DNA of 64,000 nucleotides from Exiguobacterium aestuarii (GCF_020171655.1 NZ_JAIVAC010000001.1:558001-622000), one strand, 5' to 3'; shown: positions 51,659 to 60,211, counted from the stretch's first letter. Translations and numbers: made by a program. Notes: generated by a model not told the origin, from the letters alone.

Positions 51659-51686
51659 TTGAACCGTGTTAGTATTTCACTATTAT
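51659..51686 (+). promoter_or_regulatory. Sigma-A promoter of the NSS transporter gene
   Basis: TTGAAC (51659-51664), 16 bases, TATTAT (51681-51686). Confidence 0.6.
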
Positions 51687-51724
51687 TATGAAAATGAAAT
51701 GAAAAACAGGAAGTAGGGGTAATC

Positions 51725-53077
51725 ATGGCGCAAAACTCATTCGCCTCAAAAATTGGATTCATTCTAGCTGCCGCAGGGTCGGCAATCGGTTTAGGTGCGA
51801 TATGGAAATTTCCATATGTCACTGGAACTAGTGGGGGCGGTGCCTTTTTACTCATGTTTTTGGCGTTCACATTATTACTTGGTCTGCCATTATTGATTGG
51901 TGAATTCATCGTTGGACGTTCAACTCAAAAGACGGCACTTCTTGCCTTCAAACAATTAGGGCATGGTCGTTGGAGTATTATCGGTTATTTAGGAGTCATC
52001 GCATGTTTCTTGTTGCTTTCCTTCTATAGTGTTATTGGAGGATGGGTCCTCATTTATATCGGTCTCGGTTTGAGTGGGACATTAAGTGGGCGTACAGCTG
52101 ACGAGTTCGGAGATGTATTCGGAAATGTCGTGTCAACACCTGGCATCGCGGTGCTCGGACAATTCTTATTCTTATTGATCACGTTATTGATTGTCTTACG
52201 CGGGGTCGAAGCAGGGATTGAACGGATGAGCAAAATCTTAATGCCGCTCTTGTTCATCAGCTTCATCGTACTCGTCGTCCGTTCATTGACACTTGACGGA
52301 GCGATGGAAGGAGTCCGCTTCTTCTTACAACCTGACTTCTCTGCATTGACGGGTGAATCGGTACTATTTGCCCTAGGACAAGCCTTCTTCTCCTTATCGT
52401 TAGGGGTAGCAGCGATGTTGACATATGCGTCTTATATCAAGACGAAAGGAACGTTGAACCGTTCTGCGAACATGATTGTTCTATTGAACATCACGGTTTC
52501 ACTCTTAGCTGGACTTGCTATTTTCCCGGCAGTCTTCGCTTCAGGACTTGATCCGGCTGAAGGTCCGGCGTTACTGTTCGTCGTATTACCAGCTGTCTTT
52601 AACCAAGTACCACTTGGCGGGTTCTTTATGGTGTTGTTCTTCCTCTTATTCGCGTTCGCATCGATCACGTCGTCAATCGCGATGTTAGAAGTTGTTGTCG
52701 CGGGTGTGACAGATCGGTTGAACGAAAAGAAATCGACTTGGACGAAGAAGCAAGTAACCGTGACGGCAGCCATTCTCGTTTTCGTCGTAGGCGTTCCATC
52801 TGCATTGTCATTCGGACTATTGAGTGATTTACAGATTTGGAATGGGCGTACGTTCTTCGATACAATGGATTACCTCGTCAGCTATATTTTAATGCCGGTC
52901 GGGGCGCTCTTAACATCGATCTTTGTCGGATACGTCGTCGATCAACGTATTTTGAAAGATGAGATTCAAACGTCAGAACCGGGTAAGAAGCTTTATCCGA
53001 TCTGGCATGCGCTCATTCGCTACGTCATTCCCGTGACAGTAGCCATTGTTATGGTATCAACGTGGGTCACAACATAA
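51725..53077 (+). CDS. Neurotransmitter:sodium symporter (NSS/SNF) family transporter
   Basis: The 450-residue protein has about eleven membrane helices and starts with the family signature IGFILAAAGSAIGLGAIWKFP, then GGGAFLLMF, which in LeuT and relatives forms the sodium and substrate site. Members import amino acids or related amines with sodium. The substrate is not evident. B. subtilis YocR/YhdH are comparable. It stands alone with its own promoter and terminator. Confidence 0.92.
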   Translation: MAQNSFASKIGFILAAAGSAIGLGAIWKFPYVTGTSGGGAFLLMFLAFTLLLGLPLLIGEFIVGRSTQKTALLAFKQLGHGRWSIIGYLGVIACFLLLSFYSVIGGWVLIYIGLGLSGTLSGRTADEFGDVFGNVVSTPGIAVLGQFLFLLITLLIVLRGVEAGIERMSKILMPLLFISFIVLVVRSLTLDGAMEGVRFFLQPDFSALTGESVLFALGQAFFSLSLGVAAMLTYASYIKTKGTLNRSANMIVLLNITVSLLAGLAIFPAVFASGLDPAEGPALLFVVLPAVFNQVPLGGFFMVLFFLLFAFASITSSIAMLEVVVAGVTDRLNEKKSTWTKKQVTVTAAILVFVVGVPSALSFGLLSDLQIWNGRTFFDTMDYLVSYILMPVGALLTSIFVGYVVDQRILKDEIQTSEPGKKLYPIWHALIRYVIPVTVAIVMVSTWVTT

Positions 53078-53081
53078 TAGA

Positions 53082-53117
53082 CAAACCGTAGGCTTAAAGG
53101 TCTACGGTTTTTTTCAT
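53082..53117 (+). terminator. Rho-independent terminator of the NSS gene
   Basis: AAACCGTAG and CTACGGTTT pair across GCTTAAAGGT, followed by a T-run. Confidence 0.9.
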
Positions 53118-53211
53118 AGCACAACGGGAAAGAAGTCGATATAGGTACTCGTTTTTACACCTGTGGACGGAGGGAACAACGAATTTTATTATGCTAAAAT
53201 GATAGGGATGA

Positions 53212-53237
53212 CGAAACTTTTTTTGATAGGTTTCGTA
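53212..53237 (+). promoter_or_regulatory. ECF sigma (SigW-type) promoter of xpaC-telA
   Basis: CGAAAC (53212-53217), exactly 16 bases, then CGTA (53234-53237). This fits the ECF consensus TGAAAC-N16-CGTA of SigW with one mismatch at the first base. The two boxes also sit in an inverted repeat, ACGAAAC/GTTTCGT. Confidence 0.6.
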
Positions 53238-53274
53238 ATGTACAATAGAAGTAACATGAGATGAGGTGAAAAGA

Positions 53275-53997
53275 ATGAAAACATGGATGAAATGGGCCCT
53301 GACAGGGGCAGTCATATACTTTGCCATCAACGTATTCGATTTCTCCTGGTTATTCATTATAGTAGGGGCGCTCGTCTTGAATGAAGTCTGGTCGACGAAC
53401 AAGCGCAAAAACCGTCAACGAACACCGACAATGGTCGCGAAGCGTGCCAAGAAAAAACTGTTGCTCGATGAGGACGAACCTTTCTCAGGTTCAAGAATCC
53501 TCAAGCCGATTGAGGAACCCGTCCCGGCGCGTCAATTCGAGGCGACGGACGATTTAGAACTTCAATTTTTGCAACGGACGATTGAACAAGGGTATGAGAA
53601 GCTACAACAGATTGACCGCGTCCTTCCTGAAATCAAAGATGTGGAAGTAAGGCGTGAGATGAAAGCTGTCTCCAAAGAAGCACACGAATTGTTCGAAGAA
53701 CTTTTCGAAAATCCACAAGACGCAAAACATGTTCGAGACTTGTTCACATTCTACTTAGATTCCCTCGTCTCGGTCGTCTTGAAATTTAAAGAACTTGAAG
53801 GAAAACGAGTCGTCATTCAAGAAGAGACTCGAGAGCAATTAATCACGAATATGCGACTAATTGTCGATAAATTTAAAGAACAACGCGGACGTCTTCTTGA
53901 AGATGACGCCGTAGACTTCGAACGCGAACTGATCATGATGGAGCGAGTCTTATCTGATCAGCCGGAAGGGAGAAAGAAACATGACTTCATCGAATGA
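53275..53997 (+). CDS. xpaC: XpaC-like protein
   Basis: XpaC was named for hydrolysis of 5-bromo-4-chloroindolyl phosphate; its real role is unknown. The 240-residue protein has two N-terminal hydrophobic segments (about 6-40, with WLFIIVGALVL) and a long cytoplasmic helical part with LQFLQRTIEQGYEKLQQIDRVL-type and LDSLVSVVLKFKELEG motifs. ATG at 53275 lies six bases after GAGGTGA. telA overlaps its end by 17 bases, the usual xpaC-telA pair. Confidence 0.85.
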   Translation: MKTWMKWALTGAVIYFAINVFDFSWLFIIVGALVLNEVWSTNKRKNRQRTPTMVAKRAKKKLLLDEDEPFSGSRILKPIEEPVPARQFEATDDLELQFLQRTIEQGYEKLQQIDRVLPEIKDVEVRREMKAVSKEAHELFEELFENPQDAKHVRDLFTFYLDSLVSVVLKFKELEGKRVVIQEETREQLITNMRLIVDKFKEQRGRLLEDDAVDFERELIMMERVLSDQPEGRKKHDFIE

Positions 53998-55210
53998 AAC
54001 GAACTGGCAGTCATGGCCGGAAGAAGAGCTGACATCTGATACGAAAACGAAAACAGAAACAGAGGGATTTAGCGACCCATCTGTGGAATGGTCATCTGTT
54101 TCACAACCTCACGAAGTACCTGCCATCCAAGCCAAGCCAGACGTGCCTCAAGAGCACCGTGAGCGAATTACACGATTGGCGGAGTCGATTGATATTAAAA
54201 AGACAGATTCGGTCATGTTGTTTGGCTCGAACGTTCAACGTGAACTTTCACAATTCTCTGACCAAATTCTGACGGAAGTTCGAATGAAAGATGGCGGGGA
54301 GGCGGGGAAACTCTTGTCTGACTTAATGCAGAACGTCCGAAAGATGGACCCGGACATGCTTCAACCGGAGAAAAAGAGTTTTATGGACAACATCCCGCTC
54401 ATCGGTCGTGCAAAGAAGAAAGCCGAAAACTATAAGCTTCAATTCGAAAAAATGAACGTCTATTTGGAAGAGGTCATCCATAACCTCGATCGTGCTAAGT
54501 TCGGTCTGATGAAAGATATCACGATGCTCGATCAAATGTATGATAAGAATAAGCGGTATTTCGAAGAGTTGAACGTCTATATCGCTGCGGGTGAAACGAA
54601 ACTTGATCATGTACGTGAACATGAAATCGCGCCACTTCGTCAAGAAGTCGAAATTTCAAAAGATCAGTCTAAACTTCAACAGTTGAACGATATGATTCAA
54701 TTGGCAGATCGTTTTGAGAAGAAGCTACATGATTTGAAATTGAGCCGTACCATCAGCCTGCAGATGGCGCCGCAAATCCGAGTCATCCAACAGAATAACC
54801 AAATTCTCGCTGAGAAAATCGAGTCAGCGGTCGTCAATACAATCCCGCTTTGGAAGAACCAAGTCGTTCTCGCGCTCAGTTTGACACGTCAGAAGACGGC
54901 GCTTCGCATGCAACAGGACGTGACGAAGACGACCAATCAGTTGCTTGAGCAGAACTCGAAGATGCTCAAAGACTCTTCGATTGAAATCGCTCAAGAAAAT
55001 GAAAAAGGGATTGTCTCTGTGGAATCCCTTAAAGTCGCCCACGAGAATTTACTCTCGACACTCGATGAAACATTACGCATTCAACAAGAAGGTAAACAAA
55101 AGCGTCGTGACGCTGAACGTGAACTCGACCGGATGGAGCATGAGCTCAAAGAAAAAGTCATTGAGATTGCCTCAAAAAATAAAGAACTGCCAAAAGATAC
55201 AGGATATTAA
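53981..55210 (+). CDS. telA: TelA family protein (toxic anion resistance)
   Basis: TelA was found in tellurite resistance; relatives (YaaN, YceH) are linked to envelope stress and antimicrobial resistance. The 409-residue protein is cytoplasmic and almost all helical, with long coiled coils (about 140-260 and 340-400). Typical segments are FGSNVQRELSQFSDQIL, DNIPLIGRAKKKAENYKLQF and TIPLWKNQVVLALSLTRQK. The role in this organism is not known. It overlaps xpaC and ends in a terminator; an ECF promoter upstream supports a stress role. Confidence 0.92.
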   Translation: MTSSNETNWQSWPEEELTSDTKTKTETEGFSDPSVEWSSVSQPHEVPAIQAKPDVPQEHRERITRLAESIDIKKTDSVMLFGSNVQRELSQFSDQILTEVRMKDGGEAGKLLSDLMQNVRKMDPDMLQPEKKSFMDNIPLIGRAKKKAENYKLQFEKMNVYLEEVIHNLDRAKFGLMKDITMLDQMYDKNKRYFEELNVYIAAGETKLDHVREHEIAPLRQEVEISKDQSKLQQLNDMIQLADRFEKKLHDLKLSRTISLQMAPQIRVIQQNNQILAEKIESAVVNTIPLWKNQVVLALSLTRQKTALRMQQDVTKTTNQLLEQNSKMLKDSSIEIAQENEKGIVSVESLKVAHENLLSTLDETLRIQQEGKQKRRDAERELDRMEHELKEKVIEIASKNKELPKDTGY

Positions 55211-55247
55211 GAAGGGAAGTCTGAGCAATCAGACTTTCCTTTTCTAC
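55211..55247 (+). terminator. Rho-independent terminator of xpaC-telA
   Basis: AAGTCTGA-GCAA-TCAGACTT within an outer GAAGG/CCTTTTC pairing. Confidence 0.8.
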
Positions 55248-55261
55248 GAGGAGGGGCTTAC

Positions 55262-55837
55262 ATGGAGAAACAACGATTGTGGGACGAGACGTGGTTATTG
55301 TTCGCCGATATGATGGCAGAACGACATTCGAAATGTGCATCGAAAAGTGTTGCCTGTGTCATCGTCAAAGATGAAAAACCAATTTCAATTGGTCTAAATG
55401 GTACACCTTCTGGTCATACGAACTGTAATGAGATTTATATCAAGCAAGAAGACGGCTTCTATAAGCATGCCGACTACGTTGCATCATCGGATCTCGATAT
55501 GATCAATGAGCCCGCCCGGCTCATCCGGGATGCTGTGACATATATCAAATGTACGGACCCGTATGATCATCATCACTGGTCGAAGCAACATGAGATTCAT
55601 GCCGAAATCAATGCGATCGGAAAATTGGCTGCTGATTCGACGAATGCGTTCGGTGCGACAGCCTACGTTACTCATTCACCGTGTCATGCCTGCTCTCTTG
55701 CTCTGATTGCAGCGCGCGTCGCCCGCGTCGTCTATGCGGTCGGATATGAGCATGGTGACGGTTTAGAATTAATGCGTGAGAGTGGGATTGAAGTGTTACA
55801 TATGCCACTTGAAAAAATGTACAAAAATACATTGTAA
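55262..55837 (+). CDS. Deoxycytidylate deaminase-like protein (phage type)
   Basis: The 191-residue protein has the zinc deaminase motifs EIHAEINAI (His113, Glu115) and SPCHACSLAL (Cys141, Cys144). A long stretch between the first strands and HAE, including KHADYVASSDLDMINEP and WSKQHEIHAE, is closer to phage dCMP deaminases (T4 type) than to ComEB. It would make dUMP from dCMP. It lies in the xpaC-telA neighbourhood, 50 bases after their terminator, with GAGGAGGGG before the ATG, but no clear promoter of its own. A cre-like site overlaps its stop codon. Confidence 0.8.
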   Translation: MEKQRLWDETWLLFADMMAERHSKCASKSVACVIVKDEKPISIGLNGTPSGHTNCNEIYIKQEDGFYKHADYVASSDLDMINEPARLIRDAVTYIKCTDPYDHHHWSKQHEIHAEINAIGKLAADSTNAFGATAYVTHSPCHACSLALIAARVARVVYAVGYEHGDGLELMRESGIEVLHMPLEKMYKNTL

Positions 55838-55847
55838 ACGTTTTCAT
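55832..55847. promoter_or_regulatory. cre-like catabolite response element
   Basis: TTGTAAACGTTTTCAT matches the CcpA consensus WTGNAANCGNWNNCAW at every position. It overlaps the stop codon of the deaminase gene, an unusual place. Confidence 0.4.
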
Positions 55848-55900
55848 TAGATGATATATTATTAATGTACTGCCAATGGTGTTTTACTCTTCCATTATTC

Positions 55901-55926
55901 GCCCCTCTTCGGAGGGGCCTTTTTTG
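55901..55926 (+). terminator. Rho-independent terminator downstream of the deaminase gene
   Basis: GCCCCTC-TTCG-GAGGGGC (a very stable UUCG tetraloop stem) followed by CTTTTTT. It lies 64 bases after the stop. Confidence 0.9.
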
Positions 55927-56000
55927 TTGTTCAAAATGAAGTGAGACAAACTTTACACATAATGTTCAATATTTCACAATATACTCTCTAAAATCTCTTA

Positions 56001-56006
56001 TATAAT
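56001..56006 (+). promoter_or_regulatory. -10 box before the 116-residue protein gene
   Basis: A perfect TATAAT; no good -35 was found at the proper distance. Confidence 0.4.
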
Positions 56007-56037
56007 AAAAGTAGATTCAGGAGAGGGGAATTTGTTC

Positions 56038-56388
56038 ATGGAAAAACACGTTCGCTTTACAGATGGTGCATATGAAGTAGAAGCGTTAATCACGCTTGAA
56101 GAAGTATGGGAAGATAAATTTGCGATTGGCATGCATCAGGAATTGGCAGTCAAATCGTTGACCATCAATGGAAATGAAGTTTCTGAGATTAAGCATGTCC
56201 GTGCACTTCTTCGTTACTATCCGACACTCGGGGTGTCAGGCATTTTGTTAGCACTTGATAAGGCAGCCGCTGAAATCGTTGCTTTATCAAAAGATCAAGA
56301 TCCTGCCCTTCAATATGTTGAACTTGTAGCCCTCCAAATGGATGAGGCAGCGACAAACGACTTGAAAACTTTATACGCAGCGATGTGA
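56038..56388 (+). CDS. Hypothetical protein, 116 residues
   Basis: A soluble protein without signal or membrane segments. It starts MEKHVRFTDGAYEVEALITL, with alternating hydrophobics that suggest beta strands, followed by helices from about residue 50 (HVRALLRYYPTLGVSGILLA). I do not recognise a family. The ATG at 56038 lies eight bases after GAGGGGA; a TTG two codons earlier is less likely. It has its own -10 box and terminator. Confidence 0.7.
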   Translation: MEKHVRFTDGAYEVEALITLEEVWEDKFAIGMHQELAVKSLTINGNEVSEIKHVRALLRYYPTLGVSGILLALDKAAAEIVALSKDQDPALQYVELVALQMDEAATNDLKTLYAAM

Positions 56389-56391
56389 TTT

Positions 56392-56424
56392 TAATTGGGT
56401 GAACCATTTCACCCAATTTTTTGT
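56392..56424 (+). terminator. Rho-independent terminator of the 116-residue protein gene
   Basis: AATTGGGTGA and TCACCCAATT pair around a short loop, followed by TTTTT. Confidence 0.9.
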
Positions 56425-56457
56425 TGCATCTATTCTTCGTTATGGTATGATATTTAC

Positions 56458-56562
56458 AGATGAAGAAATGGAACGCCATATCGTTGTCAACCATAAGCAT
56501 GGGGATCTAGATAGCTAGATCGCTGTCAAAAAGCCACGTTCATAGGAACGTGGCTTTTTTTT
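56458..56562 (+). ncRNA. Candidate small RNA, about 105 nt
   Basis: A good promoter lies just upstream: TTGCAT (56424-56429), 16 bases, and TGG-TATGAT (extended -10, 56446-56451). A perfect hairpin GATCTAG-ATAG-CTAGATC is at 56504-56521, and a strong terminator ends the unit at 56528-56562. No credible gene lies between: the only reading frame has 16 codons and no ribosome binding site. The unit converges with hisK and its terminator reaches into the hisK 3' end. No known RNA family is recognised. Confidence 0.45.
56528..56562. terminator. Bidirectional terminator at the hisK 3' end
   Basis: AAAAAGCCACGTTC and GAACGTGGCTTTTT pair around ATAG with T-runs on both sides. On the minus strand the last codons and stop of hisK are inside the stem. 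Confidence 0.9.
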
Positions 56563-57358
56563 GTGCAATGATGTCGAAACCAGCGGCTACATCTTTAGCG
56601 AGGTGAGCATCTGATCCTAACGTGAAAGGGATGTTCAATTGGCTCGCATCTTTGGCGAGTCCGGCGACGTATGGCTCACCACAATCAGGTTTTCTAAGTC
56701 CTGCGGTATTAAAATCGAGGCCGAATCCTCGATCGGCAATCGCTCGCAAGAGACGTTCTTCCTCTTGTCTGACTGCTGAACGATCCCAGTCATAATTTTT
56801 TTGATATTTGATCGGTAAGTCGATGTGTCCAATCCGAGTGACTTGAATCGTTTCCCATGGAAAGCTGAGACTACGTTCAATCGAGTCATAATAAGCTTTC
56901 ATCGCGTTTTCGAACGAACCGAGTGCTTGAACGAGGTCGTCAAACGTTTCAGCAGAATAATCTACTGGCATATATACACCATCTATTAATAAAAAGTGTT
57001 GGGACAAGATGACTTCATCAAGTAGAGGAGCATATGGTTTTAACAAAGCAATCGTCTCTTCTTCTAGATGTGGCAACAAGTCGACTTCTAGCCCGACTTT
57101 AATGCCAATGACCTCTTGATACTGTCTTTTCATCTGATGCAACGTATTAAGGTAGTCAGGAAGGAGGTCGATCGACATCGCGGAGTCTTGATTCGGCACT
57201 GGATCGATAAACGCCTGTGGGAACGGTGCATGTTCTGTGAACGTCATCGTTTGCAGGTTTTTTTCAATCCCGACTTGAATATAGTGTTCAATCGGGTCTT
57301 TTGTACCGTGTGGACAATATGGGGTATGCACATGACCATCATGGGTAAAGTTAAACAT
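56540..57358 (-). CDS. hisK: Histidinol-phosphatase, PHP family (HisK-like)
   Basis: HisK removes phosphate from histidinol phosphate, the step before histidinol dehydrogenase. The PHP metal motif DGHVHTPYCPHG (His8, His10) is at the N-terminus, with further ligands in EHAPFP, GLEVDLLPH, ILSQHFLL, RIGHIDLPI and LGSDAHLAKDV. Length 272. It is divergent from the his operon and 110 bases away. Because no HisB phosphatase domain or HisN is in the operon, it completes the pathway. Confidence 0.88.
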   Translation of the reverse strand: MFNFTHDGHVHTPYCPHGTKDPIEHYIQVGIEKNLQTMTFTEHAPFPQAFIDPVPNQDSAMSIDLLPDYLNTLHQMKRQYQEVIGIKVGLEVDLLPHLEEETIALLKPYAPLLDEVILSQHFLLIDGVYMPVDYSAETFDDLVQALGSFENAMKAYYDSIERSLSFPWETIQVTRIGHIDLPIKYQKNYDWDRSAVRQEEERLLRAIADRGFGLDFNTAGLRKPDCGEPYVAGLAKDASQLNIPFTLGSDAHLAKDVAAGFDIIAQKKATFL

Positions 57359-57387
57359 CTGTTACACGTCCTTTTCAGTTCAATTGG

Positions 57388-57416
57388 TTGACAGGTGTTT
57401 CTCTGTTTGATAAATT
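57388..57416 (+). promoter_or_regulatory. Likely sigma-A promoter of the his operon
   Basis: A perfect TTGACA (57388-57393), 17 bases, then TAAATT (57411-57416). No T-box or leader peptide is seen in the short leader. Confidence 0.6.
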
Positions 57417-57468
57417 TAACACACTACTTTAGTTTGGTAAAGTGATAATAAGATAAAGGGTGGTTATC

Positions 57469-58392
57469 ATGATTTGGTCAAATTCGAAAGGTTCAATTCC
57501 AGAAGGATGGTATGAACTACAATCAGGAGACGTCATTCGACCAAAACGGTGGATGCTGTCATTTTTAGAAAAGGCAGAGGCGAGCGGTTATGCCGTCATC
57601 GACCCGCCGTTACTCGAATACTATTCACACTATCAAAATTTGGCGCTCTTTGACGAGTCGGCCTATTATCGTTTATTCGGGAATGACGGGGAACTCCTCG
57701 TCATGCGCCCTGACTATACATTGCAAATCGCAAGAAAGTTAGCAGACGGTCATGAACCGATGCGTGTCGCGTACGCCGGAGCTGTCTACCGTCGGACGGT
57801 CAAACATTCCGGTCAACCACATGAACGGCAACAGCTCGGACTTGAGTGGGTCGACGGGGAAGAGAAGGACAGTCATCTTATCGAATCATTTCTCGATATG
57901 ACGGAAGGAGTCCTGCCGACTGAACGTTTGACAATTAAAATCGGATCAGCGGCTGTCATCTCGCTCATCGCGAAAGAGACAGGCATTCAAGAACGGACAT
58001 TCCGAAAAATCTTAGCACTTCGAAATTTAGAGTCGTTACGTGAGTTAGCAGAGACGTATCGCTATCCATTGATTGCAAAGCTACCGTTTTTAATTGGGAA
58101 TTCAGCGCTCGAAGAATTACGGGCTGAGGCACCAGAGTCTCTAAACGATGCCATTGATGAAGTCGATGAGGCCGTACAACATTTGCGTGCAATCGGTCTA
58201 GACGTATCGTACGATTTCGGTCAAACGGGAGATTTCGATTACTATTCAGGTTTGACCGTGACGGGAAGTGTAGAAGGAAAGCGTGTCCTTTCAGGGGGAC
58301 GATACGATTCCCTATATGGTCATTTCGGACACTCAAGACGAGCGTTCGGCATGTCACTCGATTTAGAACAGTTAGATGAGGTGATCAAATGA
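57469..58392 (+). CDS. hisZ: ATP phosphoribosyltransferase regulatory subunit
   Basis: HisZ is a catalytically inactive relative of histidyl-tRNA synthetase that forms a complex with the short HisG. The class II synthetase core is visible: LEYYSHYQNLALFDESAYYR, LLVMRPDYTLQIARK (motif 2-like) and DYYSGLTVTG with VLSGGRYDSLYGHFG. Length 307; it lacks the anticodon-binding domain. ATG at 57469 lies five bases after AAAGGGTGG. First gene of the operon; hisG overlaps its stop. Confidence 0.95.
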   Translation: MIWSNSKGSIPEGWYELQSGDVIRPKRWMLSFLEKAEASGYAVIDPPLLEYYSHYQNLALFDESAYYRLFGNDGELLVMRPDYTLQIARKLADGHEPMRVAYAGAVYRRTVKHSGQPHERQQLGLEWVDGEEKDSHLIESFLDMTEGVLPTERLTIKIGSAAVISLIAKETGIQERTFRKILALRNLESLRELAETYRYPLIAKLPFLIGNSALEELRAEAPESLNDAIDEVDEAVQHLRAIGLDVSYDFGQTGDFDYYSGLTVTGSVEGKRVLSGGRYDSLYGHFGHSRRAFGMSLDLEQLDEVIK

Positions 58393-58997
58393 AGGTAGCG
58401 GTTGCGAAAGGACGAATTGAAAAAGCAGCTCGTCAATTTTTTGTCGAACGTGATTTACCCGTTTGGCCAGAGAAGCGGGGACGTGAACTCACAGTAAAAG
58501 CAGGAGATCATGAATTTATTTTCGTCAAAGGGGACGACGTCTATAAATATGTGATGCACGGAGCGGCTGATGTCGGAATTGTTGGTGGAGATATTTTACG
58601 AGAGAAAACGCCAGGTGTACTTGAAGTCGTCGACTTACCGTTTGGACGCTGTCGGATGGCCGTATGTGGTCCGAAAGTTCGACGTAATGGCACAAAGAAA
58701 TTAAAAGTGGCGAGTAAATATCCGAATATCGCCATCTCACACTTCGCGTCAAAGCGACAAAATGTAGAAGTCATCGCGTTGAATGGGTCTGTGGAGCTCG
58801 CTCCGTTAACAGGACTAGCGGATTGTATCGTCGACATCGTCGAGACAGGTGCAACGTTAGCAGCGAATGACTTAGAGGAATATGAAACGATTTTTTCAAT
58901 CAATGCAAAATTCATCACGAGCGAAACGGCTTTGGCAGAGCAGCCTGACGAATTAAAGACATGGATTCGAAAGCTGAGTCAGGAGGAGAATGCATGA
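58389..58997 (+). CDS. hisG: ATP phosphoribosyltransferase, short form
   Basis: HisG joins ATP and PRPP, the first and feedback-controlled step of histidine synthesis. It has 202 residues and lacks the C-terminal regulatory domain, as expected when HisZ is present. Signatures are VAVAKGRIEKAARQFF at the start, GAADVGIVGGDIL and the PRPP loop DIVETGATLAANDL. Four-base overlaps with hisZ and hisD show translational coupling. Confidence 0.97.
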   Translation: MKVAVAKGRIEKAARQFFVERDLPVWPEKRGRELTVKAGDHEFIFVKGDDVYKYVMHGAADVGIVGGDILREKTPGVLEVVDLPFGRCRMAVCGPKVRRNGTKKLKVASKYPNIAISHFASKRQNVEVIALNGSVELAPLTGLADCIVDIVETGATLAANDLEEYETIFSINAKFITSETALAEQPDELKTWIRKLSQEENA

Positions 58998-60211
58998 GTA
59001 CAGAAACGAATCGATCACGGCGAGAAGCTTGGGCGGAAGCGGTCAAACCAATCGTAGAAGCGGTTGAGGCACGCGGAGATGAAGCACTCCTTGAATGGAC
59101 GCGTCAATTCGATGGGGTAGACCAAATCGAGTCTGTCGATTTGTCTCGCTTTACCCCGCCGGCAGCGTATGCTGAACTGACGGAAGCGTTGACCTTAGCG
59201 GCAGAACGAATTCGCGCCTTCCACGCGCATCAAGTACGTCAAGATGATGTGTTCGAAGATACGATGTTCCGACTCGGTAGACGTTATATGCCGCTCGATT
59301 CGGTCGGTGTCTACGTACCAGGTGGGACAGCCGTCTATCCGTCGAGCGTCCTGATGAATATCATTCCGGCGAAAGTGGCCGGTGTCAAACGAGTCGTCAT
59401 GGTCACTCCACCAAAAGCAGATGGGATTGACATTTCCCTCTTGATTGCAGCAAAAATCGCAGGGGCAGATGAATGTTTTCTAGTCGGAGGCGCGCAAGCC
59501 GTTGCCGCACTCGCATATGGGACGGAAACGATTCGTCCGGTCGATAAAATTGTAGGACCCGGAAATGCGTATGTCGCGACGGCGAAGGCGCTCGTCTCGC
59601 ACATCGTCGGCATCGACTCTGTAGCCGGACCGTCCGAAGTGTTGATCATTGCCGATGAAACGGCAAATCCGAAGTGGGTCGCGGCGGATCTTCTCGCACA
59701 AGCAGAACATGACGTAGAGGCGACGGCTATCGCACTCGTCACGACAGAAACGCTTCGTGAAGAAGTCGAACAAGAACTTGAGCGTCAACTTTCGCTCTTA
59801 CCACGACAAGAGATCGCTAGGGAGTCATTGAAACGTGGCGGAGTCATCGTTCGATCACTAGAAGATGCCATCGAGTACGCGAACACGATGGCTGCGGAGC
59901 ACGTCCAGTTGGCCGTCAAAAATCCTGAAACGTTGATGGGTGCGATACGTCACGGCGGGTCGTTCTTCCTCGGTCACGAGGCGGCGGAAGCGTTCGGGGA
60001 TTATATCGCTGGACCGAACCATGTCCTTCCGACAAGTGGGACGGCGCGATTCTCGAGCGGATTGTCCGTCGATGACTTTTATCGCCGTCAGACGTTCCTT
60101 GAGATGACAGAGCTTGATGAGGCGATCACAAAGGCTGCGATTCGAATCGCAAAACAAGAACAATTAGAAGGACATGCCCGTGCCATGGCTGTTCGGATGG
60201 AGGACGTATGA
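58994..60211 (+). CDS. hisD: Histidinol dehydrogenase
   Basis: HisD oxidises histidinol to histidine in two NAD+-dependent steps with zinc. Conserved segments are GVYVPGGTAVYPSSVLMNI, GGAQAVAALAYGTETI, KIVGPGNAYV, AGPSEVLIIAD, LLAQAEHDV and GPNHVLPT, including zinc-ligand histidines. The N-terminus is short: the protein has 405 residues and lacks about 20 found in longer relatives. ATG at 58994, after CAGGAGGAGAA. Confidence 0.97.
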   Translation: MSTETNRSRREAWAEAVKPIVEAVEARGDEALLEWTRQFDGVDQIESVDLSRFTPPAAYAELTEALTLAAERIRAFHAHQVRQDDVFEDTMFRLGRRYMPLDSVGVYVPGGTAVYPSSVLMNIIPAKVAGVKRVVMVTPPKADGIDISLLIAAKIAGADECFLVGGAQAVAALAYGTETIRPVDKIVGPGNAYVATAKALVSHIVGIDSVAGPSEVLIIADETANPKWVAADLLAQAEHDVEATAIALVTTETLREEVEQELERQLSLLPRQEIARESLKRGGVIVRSLEDAIEYANTMAAEHVQLAVKNPETLMGAIRHGGSFFLGHEAAEAFGDYIAGPNHVLPTSGTARFSSGLSVDDFYRRQTFLEMTELDEAITKAAIRIAKQEQLEGHARAMAVRMEDV

